Below are positions 50,963 to 60,451 of a stretch of 64,000 nt of DNA, one piece after another. Numbering within the stretch: the first letter of the stretch is position 1; each line of letters begins with the position of its first letter. The position numbers were made by a program, and so were the translations under genes. The DNA comes from Mycobacterium sp. AZCC_0083 (GTDB lineage Bacteria; Actinomycetota; Actinomycetes; Mycobacteriales; Mycobacteriaceae). The stretch is from contig NZ_JACHGP010000007.1 in assembly GCF_014202335.1 (NCBI RefSeq), positions 186,001 to 250,000 on the forward strand, given 5' to 3'. The notes under the pieces are model-generated. The model was given only the letters and a program-made list of their open reading frames with translations, was not told where the DNA came from and searched no databases.

Positions 50963-51942
50963 TGCGTCACTACCTCATCGATCCGGTATGCGGCCTGCTT
51001 CTCGTCCGCGACGTAGCCGAGCCGCTCGTAGAGCAGATGCGCATTGCTGCGGTTGGCGATGTCGGTGCCAAGCGACGCGACGGTGAGTCCGCGCCGGAGC
51101 GCCGCCAGCCAGATCTTGCCGAGCAGCAGCTCGCCGATGCCGCGTTTGCGTTGGTCGCGGCGGACTCCGATGTAGTCGGTGTGCGCGCTGCGTTCCTCCG
51201 AGCCCGCCGTACCCGATGTGTACGTCGAGCCAAGGACATAGCCGACGACCTCGCCGTGCTCGATTGCCGCGATGCTGAAATCGGGTGTGAACAACCGACT
51301 GTGGACGTGATGCTGCCATGACGCTGGAGTCTTCGACATGTTGCCGAAGTGCTCGAGGAAGGTGTCGTACTGCAGGCGCCGCACGTGCTCACCGAGGTCG
51401 CGCTCGATGACCTCCGACCACGAAATCACCGTGATGCCGTCGATCGAGGCGGCCGCGAGTGCGGCTGGGTCTTCGCGGTGGAGAGGCTTGCGGGTGCGGA
51501 CGAACTGTCCCTCCCGGTGGGCACCCCTACGGGTCAGCGCATCGATCACGGACCGTTGATCGGCACCCGTGAAGACCCGAAGATATGCGCCCGGTATCGA
51601 TTCGGCCTCCCGCGCAAATCGGCTCACCACGGCGCCGACCACGTCATCGACGACGTCGGGAGGCGTTGCGGGATCGAACACGAAGCCAGCGGACACCTCT
51701 TGCAGGTCAACGCCGTGGGGCTGATGCAGCGTCGAGTAACCGCGGACCACCCCGGATCGGTCCCGAATCACCGTCGCGCCGTGTGGGTATACCCCGTCCA
51801 GTTGTTCGGCGACGTCGCGGGAGTCGGCGGCGAACTTGCGTCCACCGAGCCCGTCGGTGGTGGCGAGGAAGTCGGCAATCGCGGAGTGGTCGATGGCCGT
51901 GGCGGCAGTGACGATCCAGTCATCCACTAGTTGGGTGGTCAC
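50959..51942 (-). CDS. Double-GNAT acetyltransferase
   Basis: A protein of 327 residues. The C-terminal GNAT domain is complete: GEVVGYVLGSTYT, the acetyl-CoA loop RRDQRKRGIGELLL, and NAHLLYERLGYV. The N-terminal half looks like a second, degenerate GNAT. Overlaps with both neighbours (GTGA with the permease, ATGA with the DszC-like gene) place it in one operon. Substrate unknown. Confidence 0.82.
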   Translation of the reverse strand: MTTQLVDDWIVTAATAIDHSAIADFLATTDGLGGRKFAADSRDVAEQLDGVYPHGATVIRDRSGVVRGYSTLHQPHGVDLQEVSAGFVFDPATPPDVVDDVVGAVVSRFAREAESIPGAYLRVFTGADQRSVIDALTRRGAHREGQFVRTRKPLHREDPAALAAASIDGITVISWSEVIERDLGEHVRRLQYDTFLEHFGNMSKTPASWQHHVHSRLFTPDFSIAAIEHGEVVGYVLGSTYTSGTAGSEERSAHTDYIGVRRDQRKRGIGELLLGKIWLAALRRGLTVASLGTDIANRSNAHLLYERLGYVADEKQAAYRIDEVVTQ

Positions 51943-53492
51943 GGCGCGACGGGTTCCTTCTCGCGGCGCGGCTCTGGATCGTCGTCGCCGCTCGACTGAT
52001 CGTCGACCTGGTGGTCGAGCACGTCGAGGATGCCCTCGTCGGCGAGGCGCTGCTGTTCGGACTCGGACAGCGTCTGAATCGTGCCGATGCGTTTCGCGAC
52101 CTCTGGGTTGGTGCGCTTGAGATACCAGTACCACGCCAGCCCGGCAAGCAGGATGCCGCCGAAGATCAACGGCAGGATGTTGAACGGGAACTCGGGCACG
52201 GGGTAGAAGTTGCTGAAGAAGACATACGCCAAAGCCAGTGTGGCAGCGGAGGAAACCACCAGGCGCAGTGGTGTCAGCGCCTTGATCTTGTAGAGCCAGA
52301 TCGGCGTGGCGATCACCACCAGCAGATAACTGGTCAGGAAGCCCCAGTTCGCGACGTAGCCACCGTAGACCTCGAAGACCACCCGGCCCGCCGAGCTGAA
52401 GGTCGCTACCACCGAGAAGACGAGCGCCAGTAGCCCAATGAACGCGATACCCACCCACGGCGTCTTGTACTTGGCGTGCACCCTCGTCAGCGCGGCGGGC
52501 AGTGCACCCTCGTGGGCGAAGGTGAACAGGGACCGCGCCCCGGCCGTGGTGACCGCCGTGACGAAGACGATGAACGCAACGGCCACCGCCCCACTCACGA
52601 CGTGGTTGACCCAGGAGACGCCGGTGGAATCAGCGAGCTGGGGAAGGATCGCCTTGTCACCGTCGATGCCGCCGAAGAACAGGATCTGCGGGTAGGTCGC
52701 AACGATGTAGAGCACTCCCAAGAGCAGAACGACCCGCAGCAGCGACCGTGCGATGCTGCGGTGCGCGTCCTTGGCTTCGGCACCGAGTGAGGCGACGCTC
52801 TCGAATCCTGCGTAGGCCCCGACGGCCGACACGGCGGCGATGAACGTCGCGCTGTTGCCGAGATGGCTTGGGTTCCACTGGTCCCAATCCACCCGGAACC
52901 CGTAGCCGATGTATGCCGCGACGATGATCACCAGGATGGACGCGACGGCGATGAGCTCGATCACCAATTCGTACTTCGCTGCGATCGACACGCCCCTGTA
53001 CGGCAGGTAGGTGGCGACCCCGACGATGACCAGAACGAGGAGCAGGCGGAACCACGTTGCCTGCGAGCCCAATCCGATGGATTCGAGGAACGCGTCGAGG
53101 TAGACGACGCCGCCGAGTGTTCCCGTGGTGGCGAAGCCGATGTAGCCAACCAGCAGACTGAAGCCTGCGGCATACGCGAAGCCCGGCCCGAGGCCGTTAC
53201 CGGTATAGGTACCCAGCGATCCCGACGAGACGGTGCGCTTGGCCTGAAAGCTGATGGTCGCCGCGATGAGGACGGTGATCGCCAGACCGACCAGCACTGC
53301 CCACGCCGCGCCCTTGCCCGCAGCCAAGAAGAGAGAGAACGGGACGGATGCGACCGCGACACTGGGTGCGGCCGCGGCCAGCCCCTGCGCGAAGACGCCC
53401 CAGAAGCCCAGCGCGTCGCGTTGCAGGCCGGTGCCCTCGGCCGAGGACAGTGTTCGGCCGGAGAGTGCAACCTCCGGAACCTGTGTGGACAT
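51939..53492 (-). CDS. APC-superfamily amino acid permease
   Basis: A permease of 517 residues with twelve or more helices. The N-terminal helix 1 (GVFAQGLAAAAPSVAVASVP) and the helix 6 motif YAGFESVASLGAEAKDAHRSI are typical of APC transporters. The C-terminal tail is charged (DDQSSGDDDPEPRREKEP). The start was chosen for its AGGAAGG site. The neighbours suggest a sulfur-containing substrate. Confidence 0.88.
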   Translation of the reverse strand: MSTQVPEVALSGRTLSSAEGTGLQRDALGFWGVFAQGLAAAAPSVAVASVPFSLFLAAGKGAAWAVLVGLAITVLIAATISFQAKRTVSSGSLGTYTGNGLGPGFAYAAGFSLLVGYIGFATTGTLGGVVYLDAFLESIGLGSQATWFRLLLVLVIVGVATYLPYRGVSIAAKYELVIELIAVASILVIIVAAYIGYGFRVDWDQWNPSHLGNSATFIAAVSAVGAYAGFESVASLGAEAKDAHRSIARSLLRVVLLLGVLYIVATYPQILFFGGIDGDKAILPQLADSTGVSWVNHVVSGAVAVAFIVFVTAVTTAGARSLFTFAHEGALPAALTRVHAKYKTPWVGIAFIGLLALVFSVVATFSSAGRVVFEVYGGYVANWGFLTSYLLVVIATPIWLYKIKALTPLRLVVSSAATLALAYVFFSNFYPVPEFPFNILPLIFGGILLAGLAWYWYLKRTNPEVAKRIGTIQTLSESEQQRLADEGILDVLDHQVDDQSSGDDDPEPRREKEPVAP

Positions 53493-53686
53493 GGCGAACT
53501 GCCTTCCTGGCTCGACCGTGTCGGGCCGCGAACTCGGTGTGCATGCCGCGCAATGCGCTGGTATGTAGGCGATTAACGTGTTACTGATCTGGATGTCAGA
53601 GTGCCGTAACACAGCCCGTGGCGTCAGCCGTCAGAATCGCTGGGATTATTTCTCACAGGTTTGCTCAGCCTGCGAGGCGGCGTACG

Positions 53687-55060
53687 TCACCGGTACTCCG
53701 CGCCAGGATGATCATCGGGCAACGATGCCGTGCCTGCGGGAAAGAGCTTTTGCCGCAACGACGTCGAGCGATCGTCGGCCGCACGCGCCCTGCCGCGTCG
53801 ACGCAATTCCGGGATGAGGTGGTCGGCGACGTCGACGAAGCTGCCGGGCGTGATGTGATAGACGATGTTGAACCCGTCGACACCGGCGCGTTGCGCGTAG
53901 GCCTCGAGATCGTCTGCCACGGTGCGAGCGGACCCGACGAACAACGCACCGCCAAACCCACCCAAGCCGCCGGCGTAGTCGCGTAGCGTGGCCTGGTGTC
54001 GGGCATCGGCGTCGTCGACCGCGGCCAGAATGGACCGGCTGGCGTCGGTCTCGAACTGTTCGATCGGACGGTCGACGTCGTATTCGGACCAGTCGACGCC
54101 GCTGAGCGCCGACAACAGGACCAGCCCGCTGTCCAGGTCGTGGTACTTCGACAACTCACGCGCCTTCGCCTCGGCAGCGGAGTCGGTGTCGTCGACGACG
54201 ATCTCGATCGACGTGACGAACTTGATGGAGTCCGGTTTGCGGCCGTGTGCGACCGCCCTGCGTCGGATGTCGTCGATGTTTGTGCGCAGCACATCGGGGC
54301 GTGGATCGTTGGCGAATACCAACTCGGCATTGCGGGAGGCGAATTCGCGACCTGCTGGTGATGTGCCTGCCTGGAAGAGGACGGGAGTGCGTTGCGGCGA
54401 CGGCTCGACCAGATGGGCACCGGGAACGCTGAAGTAGGTTCCCTCGTGACCAATTGCGTGAACCTTCGCCGGGTCGGTGTAGACGCCCCGCTCACGATCG
54501 CGGACGACGGCGTCGGACTCCCAGGACCCTTCCCACAGTTTGTAGGTCACCTCGAGGAACTCCTGCGCCATGGCGTACCGCTCGTCGTGCGGGATCTGCC
54601 GATCACGCCCGATGATGTTGCGCGCGGCGCTGTCTAGCAGTGAGGTGACGATGTTCCAGCCGATCCGTCCGCCGGTGAGATGGTCGAGCGTGCTGAACTT
54701 CCTTGCCAACAGATACGGGCTCTCGTACGTCGTCGACACGGTGATGCCGAACCCGAGGTGCTCGGTGACCGCGGCCATCGCCGAGACGGCGAGCAGCGGA
54801 TCGGTCACAGGAGTCTGCACTCCCTTGCTCAGCGCAGCCGTCGCGTCGCCACCATGGACGTCGAGCTGTCCGACGGCGTCGGCGACGAACAGTGCGTCAA
54901 AACCACCCGCGTCGAGTGTCCGCGCGAGATTCGTCCAGTACCGCAGATCGGTGTACGACGAGGTCCTGTCCTCGGGATGGCGCCACAGACCGAAGTTGCC
55001 GTGCGACGGCGTCGACATGGTGAACGCCGACAGCACGAACGGTTCGACCGACGAACTCAT
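53687..55060 (-). CDS. NtaA/SnaA/DszA-family FMN-dependent monooxygenase
   Basis: A luciferase-like enzyme of 457 residues: GGFDALFVADA, GRIGWNIVTSLLDSAARN and FQAGTSPAGREFASRNAELVF. The subfamily uses FMNH2 from a separate reductase to attack amines, sulfones or chelates. It overlaps the next luciferase-like gene by ATGA. Confidence 0.88.
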   Translation of the reverse strand: MSSSVEPFVLSAFTMSTPSHGNFGLWRHPEDRTSSYTDLRYWTNLARTLDAGGFDALFVADAVGQLDVHGGDATAALSKGVQTPVTDPLLAVSAMAAVTEHLGFGITVSTTYESPYLLARKFSTLDHLTGGRIGWNIVTSLLDSAARNIIGRDRQIPHDERYAMAQEFLEVTYKLWEGSWESDAVVRDRERGVYTDPAKVHAIGHEGTYFSVPGAHLVEPSPQRTPVLFQAGTSPAGREFASRNAELVFANDPRPDVLRTNIDDIRRRAVAHGRKPDSIKFVTSIEIVVDDTDSAAEAKARELSKYHDLDSGLVLLSALSGVDWSEYDVDRPIEQFETDASRSILAAVDDADARHQATLRDYAGGLGGFGGALFVGSARTVADDLEAYAQRAGVDGFNIVYHITPGSFVDVADHLIPELRRRGRARAADDRSTSLRQKLFPAGTASLPDDHPGAEYR

Positions 55061-56370
55061 GCCCCCACCTCGTACCGGTTGGCCGGACTCGTCAGGCCCA
55101 GATGATCGCGGAACGTGGTACCGGTGTACTCGTGCCGGAACAGCCTGCGCTTGCGCAGCAACGGCACGACCTGTTCGACGAAGTCCTCGAACTGCCCGGG
55201 AAGTCCGGGCCCTTGCAGGACGAAGCCGTCGGCTGCTCGCGCTTCGAACCACGTCTCGATCTGATCGGCGATCTGCTCGGGAACACCGACCACACTCGCT
55301 CCCCAACCGTTCACGGTGCGGTACAAGAACTCCCGCACCGATGGTGCCCCGTCGAAGGCCAGCGCACGGTAGCCGGCCAAGGCCGTCTGGTGGGTCTCGG
55401 TGCTGGCCGGGAAGGCCGACTCGGGCACTGGCCCATCCAGGTCTGCGCCCGTGACGTCGACGTCGACCTCCAACAGCCAGCCTGCCTGGTACTCCGGGCT
55501 GAAGTACTCGTACGCGGTGCGCTCAATACGGCGCACCTCGTCCTCCGTGGAACCCACGATGAATCGCAGTGACGGGGTGATCAGCGGTGCGGTGGCACGC
55601 CCGAGCTGATCGGCCTCGGCGTAGATCTGGCGGTAGAACTCCTGCGCCCGCAGGAGCGTGCCCTGTCCCGTGAAGATGACCTCGGCATGCTTGGCGGCGA
55701 ACGCGCGTCCCGTCGTCGACGAGCCCGCCTGGAAGATGACGGGCCTGCCCTGCGCGGAACGAGCGGCACCGAGGGGCCCGTTCACGTCGAAATAGCGACC
55801 GTGATGGTTGGGCACCCGGATCCGGCTGACGTCATTGAAGATTCCTGCGACGCGATCTTCGACGATCGTGTCCTCGCCCCACGAGTCCCACAGCTTCTCG
55901 ACGACCTCGATGGCCTCCTCGGCCACGCGGTACCGCTCGTCGTGGTCGACCACACCACGGGCGTGGAAGTTGTCGGCCGCGGCCCGTGCGAAGCTGGTGA
56001 CGAGATTCCACCCCGCTCTGCCGCCGCTCAGGTGGTCGAGCGAGAGCAGCTGACGCGCGAGGTGGTACGGGTGCTGCAGTGTCGCCGAGCCGGTGACCAC
56101 CAGACCGATCCGCTCGGTCACCAGCGCCAACGCCGACGCGGTGGTCAGCGGCTCGAAGTCCTCGGTGGTCTTGTACGCCCACGTCTCCTCAGGCCCGTAG
56201 TTCAGTCCATCGGCGAAGAACACCCCGTCGAAGGTCCCTGCCTCCGCGATGCGCACGTTCTCGACCAGGCGACGCCGAATGCCTGCCGTGCTGTTGTCGA
56301 TCCCTGGATGACGCCACGGTCCGGCAGATCTGGTGTTGCCGAACGCCAACAGATGGAGTTCTCGAGACAC
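55057..56370 (-). CDS. NtaA/SnaA/DszA-family FMN-dependent monooxygenase
   Basis: A paralogue of the following gene, 437 residues: GTFDGVFFADGLNYG, GRAGWNLVTSFARAAADN and FQAGSSTTGRAFAAKHAEVIF. It is first in the two-gene operon. With a DszC-like enzyme nearby it may take part in stepwise oxidation of an organosulfur compound. Confidence 0.88.
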   Translation of the reverse strand: MSRELHLLAFGNTRSAGPWRHPGIDNSTAGIRRRLVENVRIAEAGTFDGVFFADGLNYGPEETWAYKTTEDFEPLTTASALALVTERIGLVVTGSATLQHPYHLARQLLSLDHLSGGRAGWNLVTSFARAAADNFHARGVVDHDERYRVAEEAIEVVEKLWDSWGEDTIVEDRVAGIFNDVSRIRVPNHHGRYFDVNGPLGAARSAQGRPVIFQAGSSTTGRAFAAKHAEVIFTGQGTLLRAQEFYRQIYAEADQLGRATAPLITPSLRFIVGSTEDEVRRIERTAYEYFSPEYQAGWLLEVDVDVTGADLDGPVPESAFPASTETHQTALAGYRALAFDGAPSVREFLYRTVNGWGASVVGVPEQIADQIETWFEARAADGFVLQGPGLPGQFEDFVEQVVPLLRKRRLFRHEYTGTTFRDHLGLTSPANRYEVGA

Positions 56371-56451
56371 CTGGTGGAACCTATTACCCAGCAGTGGATT
56401 TCGTAGGTGTTAAATGCGCCGTAATCAAAACTCCTCGTCCGGCGATACTCG

Positions 56452-57744
56452 CTATCGCGCGTCGGCAGGGACCCAATCGAAGGGCACGGCCTGCGACCGG
56501 TAGATCATCCGGGTCAGCGTGGCGCGGTCCACTCCCTCGACGGTCGGCACCTTCACCTCGGGTTCGCCGGCGACCGCGTAATCCTCGTAGGGAGTGAGGT
56601 ATTCCCACACCACCCGCCCGGAGGGCGTTATCTGGAAGATGCGGCCGTGCATGCCCTCGGTGATGAGCGTGTTGCCGTTGGGCAGCCGCTGAGCGTTGCT
56701 CACGAAGGAGCTGAAGAACGTCCACGGCGGCCGGCCCGAATCCTCTGCCGTGTACTGCCAGACGATCTGCTCAGTGGACGGATCGATCTCCAACACCCGC
56801 GACCCTGCGTAGATGCCGAGGGGGGCGGGCGGGTAACCGGCGCCCCCCTGGTTGTCGAAGACCAGGAGGTTGCCCGCACCGGGCAGCCCGTCGGCGATGA
56901 AGTGCGGGTTGTGTTGGCCCGAGATCTGATCAAGGGGCCGAGGCAGAGCATGGCCGTTGATCCGCTGCTGTTCGGCGCCGGGTTGGGCGTCGAAGTATGG
57001 ACCGAGTCGCCAAACGATTCGCCCGGAACGCTTGTCGATCAACGCGATGACGTTGGCCTTGCGCGAGCTGATCAGGATGTTGTCGGGCTGGAAGACCGTC
57101 TCGGGGTCTTCTCGATGCCACCGATTGGCGCCGAGCGTCTTGGCGCTGTTGATTTCGAGATATCCCCAGATGTCGTCGGGCCTGCGCGCGACCGTGCGGC
57201 GTAGATAGTCGAAACCAACAGCTGTGAAGCCGAACTCGTCGAGGTGATCGCCTGCCCTCCACTGCCACACGATCGACCCGTTCGGTGCGACTTCATAGAG
57301 TCCCTGGTCGCCGACGACGTGTGGACCCAGATCCGGCACCTCCCGCGGGATCGTGACCAGGATGAGTCGATTGCCTCCTGCGAGCAGTTCCCAATCGTGG
57401 TTCTGGCGCGCTGCGCCGCCCGGTGACTCGGTCCCCCACTCCCAGAGCTTCTCCCCCGTCCACGACAATTGCCCGACGGTGCGGTTGCCATAGATGCCGC
57501 CGGGTGAGCCTTCCACCTGGGTGAGCTGAACCCCAACGTCACCCACCCGCCCCCCGTTCAACGCCGGGTCGATGATCCGGGCTGGAACGCCGGGAAACGG
57601 CCACTCGTGACGGACCGCCCCGTCCAGGTCGATGAGTCGCGTCACGCCGTCCGCGGCTGTGTAGAGCACATGACTTTGGTAGACCTGCTCGGGTTCGTGG
57701 TGCGTAACACCGCTGAACTGAATGAACGCCATTCCAAATGTCAT
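56452..57744 (-). CDS. Arylsulfotransferase-like beta-propeller protein
   Basis: A protein of 430 residues. Repeated Trp-rich blades (VGQLSWTGEKLWEWG, GSIVWQWRAGDHLDEFGF, GRIVWRLGPYF, EQIVWQYTAEDSG, GRVVWEYLTPYED) form a six-bladed propeller like the arylsulfotransferase family. QHNPHFI and NGHALP histidines could be catalytic. No signal peptide is seen. It probably acts on aryl sulfates or a related ester. Confidence 0.78.
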   Translation of the reverse strand: MTFGMAFIQFSGVTHHEPEQVYQSHVLYTAADGVTRLIDLDGAVRHEWPFPGVPARIIDPALNGGRVGDVGVQLTQVEGSPGGIYGNRTVGQLSWTGEKLWEWGTESPGGAARQNHDWELLAGGNRLILVTIPREVPDLGPHVVGDQGLYEVAPNGSIVWQWRAGDHLDEFGFTAVGFDYLRRTVARRPDDIWGYLEINSAKTLGANRWHREDPETVFQPDNILISSRKANVIALIDKRSGRIVWRLGPYFDAQPGAEQQRINGHALPRPLDQISGQHNPHFIADGLPGAGNLLVFDNQGGAGYPPAPLGIYAGSRVLEIDPSTEQIVWQYTAEDSGRPPWTFFSSFVSNAQRLPNGNTLITEGMHGRIFQITPSGRVVWEYLTPYEDYAVAGEPEVKVPTVEGVDRATLTRMIYRSQAVPFDWVPADAR

Positions 57745-57820
57745 ACCGGCGCAAGCATCTCCGTACCACGGTTGCGCTCCCGGTGATTCGACCGACGAGG
57801 CCGGGCACGCACCGTCGCCA

Positions 57821-58738
57821 TCATCCAGTCGTCCGGCCGAGTGTGGCCAGGAAGTCGAGCTGGGCGGTGACGACGTGCTCGTAGTCGCGGCCACCCGAGT
57901 AGACGTCGTAGTGCCCACCCCGGCTGCGCACCACGGTCACCTGCGGGAACTTCGCGGCGCGCAGGGCCGCACCGGTTGGCACGGCGGTATCGACGTCGGG
58001 CACGACCAGCAGCACCGGGCACCGTGCGCGACCCAGTCGTCGCGATGGTCGGCAGAACGCGGTACCCAGCAGACTGCGGGCAGTCACGCGATTGGGCCAG
58101 TTCGTACCGTCGGTCGGGGCCAGGATCGTGCGGCCCAGCATGGAATCGGATGCCGGCAGGACACCGAATGCACCGTCGGGCACGCTGATTGGCACGTAGC
58201 GAGGCGGGCGGCGCAACGCCGCACCGAGCAAGTCGGCCAATCCCGCGGCCATCAACCGCGCCGAGAGCGTGACGGGCTTCGACAGCGTCGCATGAGCCCC
58301 GTCGACCAGAGGGCAGATCGCGATGGCCCCCGCCAGCTGCCGGTCGTCAACGGCATGCCAGGTGGCGTGCAGTCCGGCGAACGAGCAGCCCCACACCACC
58401 GTGCGCGATGTCTCCGTTAGTTGGCGGGCGAAGTCCAGTGCCCGCCGGTAGTCATCGCGTTCGGCACGGATGCTCAGCAGCTCACGAGGTGATCCCCCCG
58501 ATGCGCCGAAGTTGCGGTAGTCGAACACCACACATGTATGCCCAGCTGCGACAAAGCGTTTGGCGAACGGCGCCAATCCTGCGCTCTTGATCCCGCCGAT
58601 CCCGTGCGCCATCACGACGGTCGTTCCGGTCGCGACGTCCGGGTCGGGTCGAAACAACCAGGCGTCGATGCGCGCACCGTCCGCGCCGTTGAAACTCACC
58701 GATTCGCGGCCGGTCTTGCCTTGGCTTGCTTCGCTCAC
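57821..58738 (-). CDS. Alpha/beta hydrolase
   Basis: A protein of 305 residues: oxyanion HGIGG, YRNFGASGG, nucleophile elbow WGCSFAG with Ser, acid in VVPDVDTAVPTG and His in SRGGHYDVYSG. The Ala in place of Gly at the elbow end is a variation. It is coupled by 4 bp to the saccharopine-reductase-like gene. Confidence 0.85.
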   Translation of the reverse strand: MSEASQGKTGRESVSFNGADGARIDAWLFRPDPDVATGTTVVMAHGIGGIKSAGLAPFAKRFVAAGHTCVVFDYRNFGASGGSPRELLSIRAERDDYRRALDFARQLTETSRTVVWGCSFAGLHATWHAVDDRQLAGAIAICPLVDGAHATLSKPVTLSARLMAAGLADLLGAALRRPPRYVPISVPDGAFGVLPASDSMLGRTILAPTDGTNWPNRVTARSLLGTAFCRPSRRLGRARCPVLLVVPDVDTAVPTGAALRAAKFPQVTVVRSRGGHYDVYSGGRDYEHVVTAQLDFLATLGRTTG

Positions 58739-59841
58739 CGCTGGGCCCTCGGCGTTGGCGTGCAGTGAGCTTCATCGACGACGAACGTGGCACCGGCGTC
58801 GAAGGCGAGTTCGGGGCCGAGCACGGACGCCGGGGTGTGCGCCCCTGATGAGACCGCGCCTGCGAGTTGGGCGCGCACGACCGCCGCCGCCACCTTCCCG
58901 CTGAACTCGTACCCGTCTCCCATCTGCAGCCATCCGGCGCGCGACTCACCATTGGCCCAGTCCAGTTGCGCGTAGCTCAGGGAGACGTAGTCCTGGTTCT
59001 GACCGGCTGGTCCTGGCGAATCAGTCAGCCCCACACCGTATTCGACTGCTCGGCGGATCGGGCGGTAGCGTGCGGCCTTGGCCAGTGCGGGCAGGACGGC
59101 CCGGACGAGTGCATTGGCCGGGACCTCGGCGGTGAACGCGTCGACGTCACCGGCGCCAGAGGCTCGCCGTGCAGATTCGAGATCACCGACGGCCACGCCG
59201 AGGCCACCGACGCTGCCCCCACTTGGCGTGGGAATGCGCCAGTACGCACTACCCGGCCGGGTGCGGGTCAGGACGCCATCCCGGTAGGCGCGGCCACCGG
59301 CGGCAAGTACCTCGACCGCACTGGCGGCGACGTTGCGCCCCTTGGTGGCCATGCCGGGCATCGCCGCGACACGCGCGGATTTCGCCGGTGGACGATCCCC
59401 GCGCAGGGCCACCACCAACGCCTCGGTTGCGACCACGCCGAAACCCGCGCCGGTCACCACCGATACCTCTGCCCTACGCGCATCGTCATCGCGAGCCAGG
59501 GTGTGTTCGAACGCATCCAATTCATTGGCGACGTCGCAGTAGTGGGCACCGTTGCGCAGGCACCACTCGAGAACGGGCGGGGCGGTGTCGGTGGACGGCC
59601 CGACGAGGTTCAGGACGAGATCGGGGAGGGGAACGCGGTCCAGGATCGCTGCCCAGTTCCGGTCGTCACCGACGGCGAGGGTGAAGGGGGACGTCGATCC
59701 GGAATCGGCGGCCGCCGCGCTCAACCGCCCCTGGTCACGGCCGACGAAGACCAGGTGTCGTTCGTCGGAAGCGCCGAGTTCGCTGATGATCGAGCGTGCT
59801 ACCAGCCCAGACGCTCCGAGGATTGCTATTGTGGAAGTCAT
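58735..59841 (-). CDS. Saccharopine dehydrogenase-like oxidoreductase
   Basis: A protein of 368 residues. An N-terminal Rossmann domain (IAILGASGLVARSIISELG, VFVGRDQGRLSAAA) and NGAHYCDVANELDAF match the saccharopine dehydrogenase-like/trans-acting enoyl reductase family. Substrate unknown. It is divergent from a TetR gene across only 30 bp containing a perfect palindrome. Confidence 0.82.
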   Translation of the reverse strand: MTSTIAILGASGLVARSIISELGASDERHLVFVGRDQGRLSAAAADSGSTSPFTLAVGDDRNWAAILDRVPLPDLVLNLVGPSTDTAPPVLEWCLRNGAHYCDVANELDAFEHTLARDDDARRAEVSVVTGAGFGVVATEALVVALRGDRPPAKSARVAAMPGMATKGRNVAASAVEVLAAGGRAYRDGVLTRTRPGSAYWRIPTPSGGSVGGLGVAVGDLESARRASGAGDVDAFTAEVPANALVRAVLPALAKAARYRPIRRAVEYGVGLTDSPGPAGQNQDYVSLSYAQLDWANGESRAGWLQMGDGYEFSGKVAAAVVRAQLAGAVSSGAHTPASVLGPELAFDAGATFVVDEAHCTPTPRAQR

Positions 59842-59850
59842 GGAACATTA

Positions 59851-59867
59851 CAATACAGTCTGTATTG
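59851..59867. promoter_or_regulatory. Perfect 17-bp palindrome, TetR operator
   Basis: CAATACAG-T-CTGTATTG lies in the 30-bp gap between the divergent oxidoreductase and TetR genes. Bound repressor would cover both starts. Confidence 0.75.
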
Positions 59868-59871
59868 TTTG

Positions 59872-60447
59872 ATGGTCAAACAAGGGCGCCCCCGTGCCGA
59901 GGTGTTGGACTCCGCGATCCTTGACGCGGCCACCGAGTTGGTGACCGCGGACGGTTATGTGGCGACGTCGATCGACGCGATCGCCCGGCGAGCCGGTACG
60001 ACTCGCCAAGCCGTTTACCGTCGCCACCCCTCACTGGCGCACATCCTCATTGCGGCGTTGAGCCGCCGATTCGGTCTGGACCCCGCCGCCGACACCGGCT
60101 CACTGCGTGGTGATCTCGTTGCCGTGCAGCGCAATCAAGTCGAGTTCTTCGCCGACCCATTGGTGAAGCGGGCTCTCCCCGGGCTGCTCGACGAAGGCGC
60201 GCGCGACACGGCGCTCGGTTCGCAGCTCTTCGAGGCGTTCGTGACACCTCGACGGGAGTCGACGGCGCGCGCCCTTGAGCGAGCGGTCCAGCGTGGAGAC
60301 ATTCCTGGCGGTTACGACATCGACTGGATTTGCGACCTGCTGACCGGGCCACTGTTGATGCGCGCGTTGCTGCCGACCGGACCGATCGACGAGAATCTGG
60401 CGCAGCTCACCGTCACCGCCGCATTAGACGTGCTGGGGGCGCCGTGA
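59872..60447 (+). CDS. TetR-family regulator
   Basis: A regulator of 191 residues. The HTH is GYVATSIDAIARRAGTTRQAVYRRHPSLAHIL, and the C-terminal domain (LGSQLFEAFVTPRRES) is of the TetR_C_16-like group. It probably controls the divergent oxidoreductase-hydrolase pair through the adjacent palindrome. Confidence 0.9.
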   Translation: MVKQGRPRAEVLDSAILDAATELVTADGYVATSIDAIARRAGTTRQAVYRRHPSLAHILIAALSRRFGLDPAADTGSLRGDLVAVQRNQVEFFADPLVKRALPGLLDEGARDTALGSQLFEAFVTPRRESTARALERAVQRGDIPGGYDIDWICDLLTGPLLMRALLPTGPIDENLAQLTVTAALDVLGAP

Positions 60448-60451
60448 GCCA

